Source of the DNA: Agreia sp. VKM Ac-1783
Lineage (GTDB): Bacteria > Actinomycetota > Actinomycetes > Actinomycetales > Microbacteriaceae
Assembly: GCF_900177765.1 (NCBI RefSeq)
Contig: NZ_FXWI01000005.1
Span: forward strand, 1-64,000
Direction of reading: 5' to 3'
DNA: 64,000 nt
Shown here: one piece after another, positions 17,227-26,571 of the stretch
Layout of the letters: every line of letters starts with the position of its first letter
Position numbering within the stretch: position 1 is the first letter of the stretch
The notes under the pieces: generated by a model
Seen by the model: only the letters and a program-made list of their open reading frames with translations
The model's database searches: none
What the model was told of the DNA's origin: nothing
Made by a program: the position numbers and the translations under genes

Positions 17227-19854
17227 TCAGTCCGACGCCTGGATCGCCGTGGAGAGTTGTGCGCGCGAGCTGATCCCGAGCTTCACATACACCTTTGCGA
17301 GATGGTATTCGACGGTGCGCGGGCTCAGGTGGAGCTCCAGCGCGACGTCCCGGTTGGAGGCGCCTTCGGCGACGAGTTCCGCTATCCGAGCCTCACCCGC
17401 AGTGAGGTGCGCGGTCGGGGTGTTGCCGGGCGCGGCCACGGTTGCGCCGCTCGCGCGCAGCTCCGAGCGAGCTCGGTCAGCCCACGCCGTGAGCCCGAGG
17501 GCGGTGAATGACGCGAGCGCCTGACTGAGGTGCTCGCGTGAGTCGAGTCGGCGGCGTAGCCGCCGCAGGTGGCGGCCGAACAGCAGGAGCGTGCGCGCAT
17601 ACTCGAACGGTCGGCGCTGTGAGCCCGGCTCGTCGAGCGCACGCTCGAAGAGTGCCGTTGCCTCTTCCGGCTCCGCGAGCAGTGCGCGCACTCGAAGCAA
17701 CGTGGTCTGTGCCCAGAGCGAGCCGTGGGCCGCCCACTGCTCGAACGCGGTCACGGCATCCTCCACAGCCTCGGCATGACCGCTGTCGACCGCGGCTTCG
17801 ACGAGGTCGGGTGTGCCGTAGAGGGCGACGATCGGGTGCCGAGTCGTCTCCGTGAACAGCGGCGCGAGTTCGCGGTAGGCATTCTCGGGGCGATCGAGGC
17901 TCAGCTCGAGCCGACCCACGGCCCACCGGGCCGTGGGATAGCGCTTGTCGGGGGCGGAGGCTGCCGCCCGCTGCGCCAAGTCGCGCGCGGAGTCCGCCTC
18001 GCCCCGCAGTGCGGCGAGGTGGGCGAGCATGGCGAGCTGGAACGACCCCTCGTGCTCCTCGTGCGCCTCCTCGGCGAGCCGCAGGCCCTCCTGTGCCGCT
18101 GCCGCGCTCGCGTCGAGGCGAGCGTGGAGGGCGTTCGCGTAGGCATACAGTTCGAGGGCGAACGGCAGCTCTGGGGCATTGCTGGAGCCGCGAAGGGCGT
18201 CGATCGCGCGGGACTGTAGAACCACGGCGTTGATGTCGTCACCGAGCAGTCCAGCGCATTCACTCGCGTACAGAAGCCAGCGAGGGTCGGTGAACTCCTC
18301 GGCGTCGGCCAGTGCCGTCGTCATAGCGGGGCCACCCGACTCGAACCGGTAGGCGAGGATGTCGATCCCGGCTTGGGATGTCGCGCGCGCGAATCGAGAG
18401 AAGAGGGAGGCGCCGTCGGTCGACGAACTCACGAGGTTCATGGCGCTCTGTGACCAGTCACCGAGCCCTGCCCACCACGCGATTCCCGTCGCCCGCGACG
18501 CCAGATTGACCGCGAGCTCAGGGTCGGACTTCGAGACCGAGGTGGCCCCGGTGACGAGCAACGAGAACGCGTCGTCGGGATGCCCGCCGCCCAGGGCGAT
18601 GGCTCCTGCTACGAAAGCTGCGGTCGCCTGGGCCGTGGGATCGGTGACGAGGGGCTCCGCGCGGCTCAGCAGCGCGGCCGCACGGTCACCCTGCCCCGAC
18701 TGCCAGTGTGCAGAGGCCGCGGCGACGAGCCGACGGCCGCGTTCTGAAGGTACCTCGCTGAGCTCCGCGGCACGCTCCCACACCCGTGCGACTCCCGCCG
18801 CTCCCGCCCTGTGCCAGGCCAGGTCGATCGCCTGCTCCAGCATCGCCGCGGTCTCGTCTTCGGGGGAGTGGAGTGCCGACGCTCGGTGCCAGGCTTGCCG
18901 GTCTGCATCATCCGGGCCGTCGAGTGCTGCTGCGATGCCGAGGTGAATTTCGTCGCGTTGGGCGAGGGATGCTTGAAAGTACGCGATGGACCGCAGTAGC
19001 GGTGTGGTGAACCGCACGCGCTCCTGGGCGACGACGATGATGCCGGCGAGTTCGGCAGGTGTGAGGTCGGCGAGGGTGAAGCGACGATCTCGAGCGAGGG
19101 ACGCCAGATCTGTGGCCCCCCAGGCCGAGAGGACGAGTAGCGCGCGCCTGGTGGCAACGGAGAAGCCGTCGAAGACGGGTGCCCACCAGGCCAGGGCGGA
19201 GGGTGCCGGTTCCGACAACGACGGCAGGTGGGTGCGCCCCTCCAGCTCGGCCCGGCTTCGCGCTTCGATGATCTCCTGCAGCCAGCCCGGGTTGCCGTCG
19301 CACACGGAGAGGATCGCCTCGAGGGCCTCGCTGTTGAGAGCAAAGGGCATCGAAGAGGCGGCGACGCGCTCGAGAGACGCCCTGTCGAGGGGGCCGAGGC
19401 GCACGAGGGGCAGTCCGGAGTCTGCGTAGACGGCTCCCGGCTCCCGGCTGACGAATACGAAGCCGAGCGGCGTGCCCGTGGCCCTGCGGGCGATGAAAAG
19501 CAGCACTCGAGTGAGTGCGGGCTGAAGGGCGTCGGCGTCGTCGACCATAACCAGTGTGCGCTGGTCGCCAGCCTCCTGAAGCAGCCGCTCGCGCGCGGCA
19601 ACGAGCCCCCGCAGGTCGGTGCCCTCGGCGGCGAGTGATTCGAGATCGGTCCCGCGCACCATCCGCGGAACAGAGCTCGCGAGCGCGACGAGCAGGGCGC
19701 TCTTGCCGATGCCGGGAGGGCCGTGGAGCACAACGGCGCTGGGCGCATCCGGGCCGTCCCAGAGCAGCGCACGTAGCGTGCGCAGCTCGGCATTTCGGCC
19801 CGGGAGAGTGCCGCCCACCATCGACTGCGGGTCGACGGATCCGTTCGTCATCAT
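17227..19854 (-). CDS. LAL-type LuxR regulator (ATP-binding)
   Basis: 875 aa. It has an intact Walker A (GPPGIGKSAL, about residue 45), a Walker B (LVMVDDAD, about 104), a long TPR-like helical centre and a C-terminal LuxR helix-turn-helix (about 815-875; EARIAELVAEGASNRDVALE). MalT-like regulators of this kind bind ATP and an inducer before activating transcription. CGGAG stands a few nt before the ATG. It is divergent from the hydroxyquinol dioxygenase gene across 200 bp and is a good candidate for its activator. Confidence 0.9.
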   Translation of the reverse strand: MMTNGSVDPQSMVGGTLPGRNAELRTLRALLWDGPDAPSAVVLHGPPGIGKSALLVALASSVPRMVRGTDLESLAAEGTDLRGLVAARERLLQEAGDQRTLVMVDDADALQPALTRVLLFIARRATGTPLGFVFVSREPGAVYADSGLPLVRLGPLDRASLERVAASSMPFALNSEALEAILSVCDGNPGWLQEIIEARSRAELEGRTHLPSLSEPAPSALAWWAPVFDGFSVATRRALLVLSAWGATDLASLARDRRFTLADLTPAELAGIIVVAQERVRFTTPLLRSIAYFQASLAQRDEIHLGIAAALDGPDDADRQAWHRASALHSPEDETAAMLEQAIDLAWHRAGAAGVARVWERAAELSEVPSERGRRLVAAASAHWQSGQGDRAAALLSRAEPLVTDPTAQATAAFVAGAIALGGGHPDDAFSLLVTGATSVSKSDPELAVNLASRATGIAWWAGLGDWSQSAMNLVSSSTDGASLFSRFARATSQAGIDILAYRFESGGPAMTTALADAEEFTDPRWLLYASECAGLLGDDINAVVLQSRAIDALRGSSNAPELPFALELYAYANALHARLDASAAAAQEGLRLAEEAHEEHEGSFQLAMLAHLAALRGEADSARDLAQRAAASAPDKRYPTARWAVGRLELSLDRPENAYRELAPLFTETTRHPIVALYGTPDLVEAAVDSGHAEAVEDAVTAFEQWAAHGSLWAQTTLLRVRALLAEPEEATALFERALDEPGSQRRPFEYARTLLLFGRHLRRLRRRLDSREHLSQALASFTALGLTAWADRARSELRASGATVAAPGNTPTAHLTAGEARIAELVAEGASNRDVALELHLSPRTVEYHLAKVYVKLGISSRAQLSTAIQASD

Positions 19855-19920
19855 GTCACTCCGTGGGTACAGGTGGGCTCATGGATGCGAGGCGTAGCGA
19901 CCGCGAGCGACTATCTGAAC

Positions 19921-20058
19921 ATGTCAGACCCCAACGCCGCGGTCGTGTTGTCGCTCCATGAAGTGCAGCGCACACAGATCCTTACACACTCCGAGAAGAC
20001 AGACGATCCCACACCGCGGCTGCTGAGCCGCTCCGTTGCACAGCCGGTGTCACGATGA
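19921..20058 (+). CDS. Possible leader ORF of hydroxyquinol dioxygenase
   Basis: A 45-codon frame whose stop overlaps the dioxygenase start (ATGA). The dioxygenase has no clear ribosome-binding site, so translational coupling from this frame is conceivable. The peptide shows no known domain, and no ribosome-binding site or clear promoter precedes it. Low confidence; it may simply be chance. Confidence 0.2.
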   Translation: MSDPNAAVVLSLHEVQRTQILTHSEKTDDPTPRLLSRSVAQPVSR

Positions 20059-20939
20059 GCAGACTGGCCGACGCACTTGCCCAGGCCGATAGGGAGCGCA
20101 GCGTCACCGAGCAGGTCGTCGAGAGCTTCGCTGCAGGGGAAGATCCGCGGTTCCGACTCGTTATGGAAAGCCTCGTGCGGCATCTGCACGGCTTCATCAG
20201 AGACGTCCGGCTGACCCAAGCCGAGTGGGATGCCTCGATCGCCTTCCTCACTCGAGTCGGGGACATCACCGATGAGCGGCGGCAGGAGTTCATCCTGCTC
20301 TCCGACGTGCTGGGTGCCTCGATGATGACCGTGGGTGTGAACAGTCCGGCGCGCACGGAGGCTACGGAATCCACGGTATTCGGCCCGTTCTTTGTCGCGG
20401 ATGCGCCGGCTTTCGAACACGGGGACGACCTGTCGCAGGGCCTCTCCGGTCGGCCCTGCCATGTGCACGGCAGCGTCACGTCAGCGACCGGGACGCCGCT
20501 GCTCGGCGCTCGTGTCGAGGTGTGGGCGGCCGACGACGAGGGCTTCTATGATGTGCAGATCGAGGGCACGGAGTTCGCGGGTCGCGGGCATCTCGCCACG
20601 GACAGCAACGGCGAGTTCTCGTTCTGGACGGTTCAGCCGGCTCCGTACCCGATTCCTCACGACGGACCCGTGGGCGACCTGCTGACCCTCGCCAGACGCT
20701 CGCCCATGCGGCCCGCGCACATCCACTTCATGGTGACAGCCGACGGGCACGAGAAGCTGATCACGCACGTCTTCGTCGCCGGGGACCCCTGGCTCGAGAG
20801 TGACGCGGTGTTCGGAGTGAAGGAGAGCCTCATCCTGGACTTCGTCGAGCGCGAGCCCACGTCGCACGGCCCGCACGGGAGGGCGCTTGAGGAGCCGTGG
20901 AGTGAGGTCCGCTTCGACATCGTGCTGGCCGAGGAGTGA
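20055..20939 (+). CDS. Hydroxyquinol 1,2-dioxygenase
   Basis: 294 aa intradiol ring-cleavage enzyme with an N-terminal dimerisation domain (1-105) and a catalytic beta-sandwich. The four non-haem Fe(III) ligands are visible as Tyr165 (DEGFYDVQ), Tyr198 (APYPIPHDG), His222 and His224 (RPAHIHFMV). Length and ligand spacing match hydroxyquinol 1,2-dioxygenases, which convert 1,2,4-benzenetriol to maleylacetate; catechol or chlorocatechol dioxygenase is the alternative. The convergent neighbour encodes maleylacetate reductase, which makes the hydroxyquinol assignment strong. It is divergent from the LAL regulator. Confidence 0.9.
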   Translation: MSRLADALAQADRERSVTEQVVESFAAGEDPRFRLVMESLVRHLHGFIRDVRLTQAEWDASIAFLTRVGDITDERRQEFILLSDVLGASMMTVGVNSPARTEATESTVFGPFFVADAPAFEHGDDLSQGLSGRPCHVHGSVTSATGTPLLGARVEVWAADDEGFYDVQIEGTEFAGRGHLATDSNGEFSFWTVQPAPYPIPHDGPVGDLLTLARRSPMRPAHIHFMVTADGHEKLITHVFVAGDPWLESDAVFGVKESLILDFVEREPTSHGPHGRALEEPWSEVRFDIVLAEE

Positions 20940-20965
20940 TTCGAGCGCAGCCGGATGCCGTGTGG

Positions 20966-22015
20966 TCACATTCCTCGGCCGGCGAATGCCCCGGTGAGGA
21001 TGCGTCGCACCGCGGCTTCGTCGACGAGGCGAGGGTGAACGATGGGCAATGCGGCGACCACGATGTCGATCGCCGACTCGAGCTGGTCTGCGAGCATCCC
21101 GATCTGCTGAAGCGAGCGCGAAACGCCGGCTCTATCGTAGAGTGCGCGCAGCCCTACCACGGCGTCAGCGCTGCCTAGCGCATCGGCCATGCGAGCGGCC
21201 TCGGTGGGAACCGACGGCGCCGTGAACTCGAGTACGTGCGGAAGCACGACCGCATGCAGCTGAGCGTGGGGCAGATCGAAAGCACCCCCGAGGATGTGAC
21301 AGATCTTGTGGTGGAGGCCCGATCGCGCTCCCGCGAACACGAGCCCGCCGAGAAACGCGCCGTACAGCAGGTCTTCGCGCGCCGCTGCCCCGGTCACGAG
21401 CGCGTCCATACCGCGTGCAAGAATTCGGATGCCTTCGGTCGCCTCGAGCGCCAGCACCGGGTTGGACAGGGGGGTCCAGAACGCCTCGACGCAGTGGGCG
21501 AGGGCGTTGGCCGCAGACGTGAGCGCGGTGGAGTCGGGGAGGCCGGCCAAGAGATCAGGATCGTAGATCACGATCGAAGGCTTCACACGGGGGTCGACGC
21601 CGGTCTCTTTGTGGGATTCGGTCGTGAGGCCCCACACCGGTGTCATCTCGGAGCCGGAGTACGTGGTCGGCACGGCGATGATCGGAAGGCCGCTCGTGAG
21701 CGCGACCGCCTTGGCCGTGCCGGTCGCCGATCCGCCGCCGATGCTGATGAGCACGTCGATTTCCGAGGTCGCGGCGAGCGATCGGGCGACCTCGGCCACC
21801 GCGATCGGCACGTGCTGGCGCACACCCGTGAAGGTGCATGCCAAGCGATCGCCGAGTCCGGCGGTGAGGGCTGCGGCGCGCGGAGCCTCTCGGGAGGAGC
21901 ACACAACCATTGCGTTGCGATATCGGCCGCGGCTGATCTCGTCCGTCAGGGCGGCGGCGGCACTGCCGGCGCCGAACCTGACGCGGCCCGGCAGCGATTC
22001 GAAATCGAATCGCAT
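20966..22015 (-). CDS. Maleylacetate reductase
   Basis: 349 aa, iron-containing alcohol dehydrogenase fold. It reduces maleylacetate to 3-oxoadipate with NAD(P)H. Signatures are ISIGGGSATGTAKA, VPTTYSGSEMTPVWG and HHKICHILGGAFDLPHA, which are typical of maleylacetate reductases. ATG 22015 gives the usual N-terminus MRFDFESLPGRVRFG. It follows the SDR gene with a 2-nt gap, so the two form an operon, and it converges on the hydroxyquinol dioxygenase gene. Its product enters the PcaIJ/PcaF steps encoded at 34.9-37.5 kb. Confidence 0.92.
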   Translation of the reverse strand: MRFDFESLPGRVRFGAGSAAAALTDEISRGRYRNAMVVCSSREAPRAAALTAGLGDRLACTFTGVRQHVPIAVAEVARSLAATSEIDVLISIGGGSATGTAKAVALTSGLPIIAVPTTYSGSEMTPVWGLTTESHKETGVDPRVKPSIVIYDPDLLAGLPDSTALTSAANALAHCVEAFWTPLSNPVLALEATEGIRILARGMDALVTGAAAREDLLYGAFLGGLVFAGARSGLHHKICHILGGAFDLPHAQLHAVVLPHVLEFTAPSVPTEAARMADALGSADAVVGLRALYDRAGVSRSLQQIGMLADQLESAIDIVVAALPIVHPRLVDEAAVRRILTGAFAGRGM

Positions 22016-22017
22016 GG

Positions 22018-22890
22018 CTAGCCCGCCGTCGTTCTCCGCTGCACGGCGTCGTCGCCGGGCGGCGTCGGCGCAGGTCCGCCACGCATCCATTCGAGCTGCG
22101 ATGTCGTCGCGCTGAGTGTCATCGCCGGGTGGGTGAGCAGGTAGAAGCGGCGCTCGCGGATTCCGTCGAGCACCATGGAGGCCACGTCCTCGGGGGACAC
22201 CCCGACTTCGGCTGTCGCGCGGTCGATGTTCTGATGGATACTCATCCGCAGCGGGTCCTCGTCGGTGGGCGGTACGTCAACCGGTCGATTGCGCTCGGAG
22301 TTGTTCATGCGGGTCTGCACAAGGCCCGGTACGAGCAGCGAGACGCCGATGTGCGGATCCGTCTCGCTGAGTTCGCGCTCGAGGTTAGCCGTCATCGACG
22401 CGACCGCAGCCTTCGATGCGACATACGCGTGGAAGGTCTGCAGTCCGGTGGCGAATGCAGCGTGCGACGCGGTCGTGACGATATGCGCCTCGTCCTGTTG
22501 ACGCAGGATCGGGAGAAACACGCGACAGCCGTGCAGCGGCCCCCAGAAATTGACGTCGAACACCCACTGCCACGTGCGAAGGGACATGTCGGAGAACAAA
22601 GCTCCACCCTCGACGCCGGCGTTGTTGCACAGCACATGCACGGCGCCGAACTCGGCTACCGAGCGTTCGGCGAGGGCTTCGATCTCGTCGAGCTGCGTCA
22701 CATCGGTGCGCACCCCGATCGCTTCGGCGCCGGTGGCACGCACCTCGGCAACCGCCCTGTCGAGGGCCGACTGCTCGATGTCTGCAAGGACGACCTTCAT
22801 CCCCTCGGCGGCGAACCTGTCCACCATCGCGCGTCCGATTCCACTGGCACCGCCGGTGACAACCGCCACGCGGCCGGAGATCTCGTGCAT
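22018..22890 (-). CDS. Short-chain dehydrogenase/reductase
   Basis: 290 aa classical SDR. It has TGGASGIG for NAD(P) binding, CNNAG, and the YVASK active-site pair; the catalytic serine lies in TTASHAAF. Start ATG 22890 has AAAGG 7-8 nt upstream. It precedes maleylacetate reductase in an operon and is divergent from the VAO-type oxidase. An alcohol or aldehyde of the aromatic side chain is a likely substrate (inference). Confidence 0.85.
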   Translation of the reverse strand: MHEISGRVAVVTGGASGIGRAMVDRFAAEGMKVVLADIEQSALDRAVAEVRATGAEAIGVRTDVTQLDEIEALAERSVAEFGAVHVLCNNAGVEGGALFSDMSLRTWQWVFDVNFWGPLHGCRVFLPILRQQDEAHIVTTASHAAFATGLQTFHAYVASKAAVASMTANLERELSETDPHIGVSLLVPGLVQTRMNNSERNRPVDVPPTDEDPLRMSIHQNIDRATAEVGVSPEDVASMVLDGIRERRFYLLTHPAMTLSATTSQLEWMRGGPAPTPPGDDAVQRRTTAG

Positions 22891-23060
22891 CTGCGCACCT
22901 TTCGTTCGTGCCCTCATGGTGCGCGCCAGTGCAGCGCTATCGCATCGGTGACCCCACCAGTGGCCCGCGACGGCCATGGGCTAGGCACCTCATGGATGCG
23001 ACCCCTCCCGCCGCGAACGAGAGTTGCCTCAGACACGTACATTCAAAGGAGCACGTTCGT

Positions 23061-24584
23061 ATGTCCATCACAGAGCCGACCGCCCGCCCGATCGGCGACA
23101 TCGACAGGGCCTTGGCGGCCTTCACCATCCTTCTCGGCGAGGATGCCGTGATCACCGACCCACAGGAGTTGCTCGCGTTCCGCGACCCCTTCACCTACCG
23201 TGAATCCGACCAATGGGATGCCTCGGCCTGCGTGATGCCAACGAGCACCGAGCAGGTCTCCGCCGTCGTCAAGATCGCCAACGAGCATGGTGTTCCGCTC
23301 TGGACCTTCAGCCAGGGGCGCAACAATACGTACGGCGGGCCGGCCCCGCGTGTGCCCGGCTCTGTGATCGTCAATCTCCGCAACATGAACCGTGTGGTCG
23401 AGATCAACGAGGAGCTCGCCTATGCGGTCGTCGAGCCGGGCGTGCGCTGGTTCGATCTCTTTGACGCCCTCGAGGAGGCCGGGGGCAAGCTCTGGACCTC
23501 GATTCCCGACCTCGGATGGGGGAGCGTCATCGGCAACAGCAGCGAGTATGGCCGCGGATACACGCCATACGGCGACCACGCAGAGAACATCTGCGGCCTC
23601 GAGGTCGTTCTGCCGACCGGCGAGATCGTGCGCACGGGTATGGGCGGCATGATCGGCAGCCAGAGCGCGCACATCTACAAGCACGCCTTCGGTCCGCAAC
23701 TGCAGGGGCTGTTCCAGTCGTCGGGCCTCGGAATCATCACGCGTATGGGCTACTGGCTGCAGCGTCGGCCGGAGGCCTATGCCTCGTGTTGGTTGAGCTT
23801 CCGCGGCGATGAGGCGCTCGCGGCATCCATCGACCTGATGCGCGAGCTCATGCTCGACGGCACCGTCACCAACTACCCGGTGGTGTTGCACGGCGTCGAG
23901 CTCGATGCAGACGGCAACCCGAGCTTCTCGCCCGAGAAGGACCTATGGCTCGTGCGGTTCGCGCTGTACGGCCGACCGGAGATCGTCGACGCGAACTGGG
24001 TTGCGTGCGAGCGTCTGTTCGGTGCGGTGCCCGGAATGTCTCTGCGACGCCGGGTATACGCGGGCGACGACCGCACGAGCCACGCCGGCCACGAGGACCG
24101 CGTGATGGCGGGTATCCCCGATATGGACATTCTCGATCTCTTCCAGAGCGTCTACGGCGAGGACACCGCCCATCTCGACTTCTCGCCGGTGGGTCCGCTT
24201 CGCGGGGCCGACGTCGTCGAGACGGCCCATCTCATGCGCGGGTTGTACGAAAAAACGAGGGAGAGGTTCTTCTCCGGCCTTATGCTCTCGCCGCGCAGCG
24301 TCATCCACATCAGCACGATGTTCTTCGACCCGCATGACGAGAAGCAGACAACAGCCGTGTACGAGAACTACTCCGCCATGCTCGCGGTCATGCGCGATCG
24401 CGGGTATCCGGTCTACCGCACGAACCTCCAGCACATGGATGCGGTCGCCGCGCAGTTCGACTTCAACGACAACGCTCTGCTGCGCCTCAACGAGCGAATC
24501 AAGGACGCCCTGGACCCGAACGGCATTATGCAGCCCGGCAAATCGGGAGTGTGGGCGCGTCGTTACCGGGAGACGGCCCAGTGA
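23061..24584 (+). CDS. Vanillyl-alcohol-oxidase/4-cresol-dehydrogenase-type flavoprotein
   Basis: 507 aa from ATG 23061 with AAAGGAG 9-10 nt upstream. The PCMH-type FAD domain includes [30 protein letters not shown] and [10 protein letters not shown], all close to fungal vanillyl-alcohol oxidase and bacterial 4-cresol/eugenol hydroxylases. These enzymes oxidise the benzylic carbon of para-alkylphenols or 4-hydroxybenzyl alcohols through a quinone methide. Whether it acts as oxidase or cytochrome-linked dehydrogenase cannot be told; no cytochrome gene is adjacent. It overlaps purU by 4 nt and is the first gene of the operon leading to the O-demethylase. Confidence 0.87.
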   Translation: MSITEPTARPIGDIDRALAAFTILLGEDAVITDPQELLAFRDPFTYRESDQWDASACVMPTSTEQVSAVVKIANEHGVPLWTFSQGRNNTYGGPAPRVPGSVIVNLRNMNRVVEINEELAYAVVEPGVRWFDLFDALEEAGGKLWTSIPDLGWGSVIGNSSEYGRGYTPYGDHAENICGLEVVLPTGEIVRTGMGGMIGSQSAHIYKHAFGPQLQGLFQSSGLGIITRMGYWLQRRPEAYASCWLSFRGDEALAASIDLMRELMLDGTVTNYPVVLHGVELDADGNPSFSPEKDLWLVRFALYGRPEIVDANWVACERLFGAVPGMSLRRRVYAGDDRTSHAGHEDRVMAGIPDMDILDLFQSVYGEDTAHLDFSPVGPLRGADVVETAHLMRGLYEKTRERFFSGLMLSPRSVIHISTMFFDPHDEKQTTAVYENYSAMLAVMRDRGYPVYRTNLQHMDAVAAQFDFNDNALLRLNERIKDALDPNGIMQPGKSGVWARRYRETAQ

Positions 24585-25447
24585 GCGAGAGCGGAGAGTC
24601 CTGGGTCCTTGCGTTCTCCTGCGACGACAGGCCAGGCATTGTCGCAGCAGTCAGCGGCGCGCTTTTCGAACTGGGCTTCACGATCCAGGAGTCTCAGCAG
24701 TTCGACGATCCGATCTCGGGTCGCTTCTTCTCGCGGCTGCAGTTCGCCCCGGCTTCGGTCCCGAACACTGCAGCTCTCCAGCTCGCCGTGGCCGAGGTTC
24801 TCGCGCCCTTCGAGGCCGAGTACACGCTCGAGGCGTCGACGACACGCAAGCGGGTACTTCTGCTCGCCTCGAAGCTCGACCACTGTCTCGCTGACCTGCT
24901 CTACCGTGCTCGCACAGGAGACCTGTCCATGGACATCGTGGGCGTCGTGTCCAACCATCCACGCGAGGTGTATGGCAATCTCAACTTCGGGGACGTGCCG
25001 TTCTTCCACCTCCCGATCGCGCCGGGCCGCAAGCGCGAGCAGGAGCAGCAGATATCGGCGCTCAGGGACGAGTTGCGGGTCGACCTCGTCGTGCTCGCGC
25101 GCTACATGCAGATCTTGAGCGACGAGTTCTCGGTCGAACTCGCTGGTCGGTGCATCAACATCCACCACTCGTTCCTGCCCGGTTTCAAGGGCGCACGTCC
25201 CTATCACCAGGCCTATGAACGCGGGGTGAAGCTCATCGGCGCGACCGCGCACTACGTCACGGGAGACTTGGATGAGGGGCCCATCATCGCCCAGGACGTC
25301 GAGGCGGTAAGTCATCGGGACGTGCCCGAAGCGCTTGTGCGCAAGGGACGCGATATCGAGCGACGTGTGCTGGCTCGAGCCGTGCGTTACCACCTAGAGA
25401 ACCGAGTGCTGCTCAACGGTCGAACGACCGTCGTCTTTCCGGACTGA
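24581..25447 (+). CDS. purU: Formyltetrahydrofolate deformylase
   Basis: 288 aa. It has an N-terminal ACT domain (about 8-85; [19 protein letters not shown]) and a formyltransferase-fold domain with the catalytic [20 protein letters not shown]-type segment and a downstream GATAHYVT...DEGPII. It releases formate and free THF from 10-formyl-THF. GTG 24581 overlaps the oxidase stop (GTGA). PurU in a catabolic operon fits disposal of demethylation-derived C1 units together with FolD at 9394-10251. Confidence 0.93.
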   Translation: MSESGESWVLAFSCDDRPGIVAAVSGALFELGFTIQESQQFDDPISGRFFSRLQFAPASVPNTAALQLAVAEVLAPFEAEYTLEASTTRKRVLLLASKLDHCLADLLYRARTGDLSMDIVGVVSNHPREVYGNLNFGDVPFFHLPIAPGRKREQEQQISALRDELRVDLVVLARYMQILSDEFSVELAGRCINIHHSFLPGFKGARPYHQAYERGVKLIGATAHYVTGDLDEGPIIAQDVEAVSHRDVPEALVRKGRDIERRVLARAVRYHLENRVLLNGRTTVVFPD

Positions 25448-25450
25448 ACC

Positions 25451-26461
25451 GTGACGACACACGCGCCCCACAACGCAGACATGCCCCCACTGTCGACCCG
25501 CCGCGGAGGGTTCTGGATCGAGGGCGACCACGTCGACATCGCCGGCGGCACGCACCAGCACGGCCCCATGTGGGCGGAATGGGAGGCTCCCGGGTCAGGC
25601 GCACGCGAGCTCCCCGTGATCTTTCTGCACGGGGGCGGGGGCCAGGGGACCGACTGGCTCACCACCCCCGACGGCCGGCCCGGATGGGCGCGAGCTTTCG
25701 TCGCCGCGGGGTTCGCAAGTTATGTGGTGGATCGCCCTGGCCACGGTAGAGCATCACAGACAGCCGAGGTCTTCGGGCCCGTCGGCGCGCAGGCTCCGGC
25801 GGAGCAGACCGCGTTCCTCTTCGCTCCTTCGGATGCCGTGGACAGTCAGACTCAGTGGCCCTGGAGCAGGCAGCCGCATAGCGCCGAAATCGGCCAGCTT
25901 GCGGCGGCGAACTCGGCCCTGCTCACCGACCTCGCCGAAGTGAACCGCATCGATGCCGCGCGCGTCGCGGCGCTGCTCGACCTCACGGGACCGGCGATCG
26001 TGGTGTCGCACTCGCTCGGTGCCATCGGCGCCTGGACGGCGAGCAACATGCGTCAGGGGCTCGTGCGGGCGATCGTCGCGATCGAGCCCGCCGGACCACC
26101 CTTCGGCACGATTCCCGGAGTGGGTACCCTGACGTCGGGCATCACCGTGCTGCCCTGGATTACATCAGCAGACGGTATTCCCGGTATCACAGGGACGCCC
26201 GTCGCGGTGGTGAGCGGTTCGGCCTCGCGCTTCCGCGGCGGAGCTGCAGCCGTGCGCGACTACCTTCGCGACGAGTGCGGCGCGCGCGCCGACCTGCTCG
26301 CGCTTGCGGATCAGGGGCTCGTGGGCAACGGGCACGGACTCATGTACGAGCGGAACTCAGACGAGGTCGCGAACGCAGTGATTCGCTGGCTCGATTCGCG
26401 CGTCGTCGACGGCACTAGTGGTGTCATGGATGCGCCCCGCGAGGAATTCGGCGAGGGTTGA
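25451..26461 (+). CDS. Alpha/beta-hydrolase
   Basis: 336 aa, GTG start 3 nt after the purU stop. It has an HGGGGQGTDW oxyanion-hole motif, a SHSLGA nucleophile elbow and GNGHGLM carrying the likely catalytic His. There is no signal peptide. It belongs to a group of hydrolases with an extended cap; the substrate is unknown, but its place between purU and the O-demethylase points to an aromatic ester or a side-chain diketone. The stop is 110 bp before the O-demethylase start. Confidence 0.82.
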   Translation: MTTHAPHNADMPPLSTRRGGFWIEGDHVDIAGGTHQHGPMWAEWEAPGSGARELPVIFLHGGGGQGTDWLTTPDGRPGWARAFVAAGFASYVVDRPGHGRASQTAEVFGPVGAQAPAEQTAFLFAPSDAVDSQTQWPWSRQPHSAEIGQLAAANSALLTDLAEVNRIDAARVAALLDLTGPAIVVSHSLGAIGAWTASNMRQGLVRAIVAIEPAGPPFGTIPGVGTLTSGITVLPWITSADGIPGITGTPVAVVSGSASRFRGGAAAVRDYLRDECGARADLLALADQGLVGNGHGLMYERNSDEVANAVIRWLDSRVVDGTSGVMDAPREEFGEG

Positions 26462-26571
26462 CCCCAGGCTGGCCCCGGCGTTGTGGTCCACGTTCGGGGT
26501 ACCGATGACATCAGCCCGCAGCGCCGTTGCTGCAGGGCTTACCCAGAGAACGAACGTAAGGAGAAAGCCTC

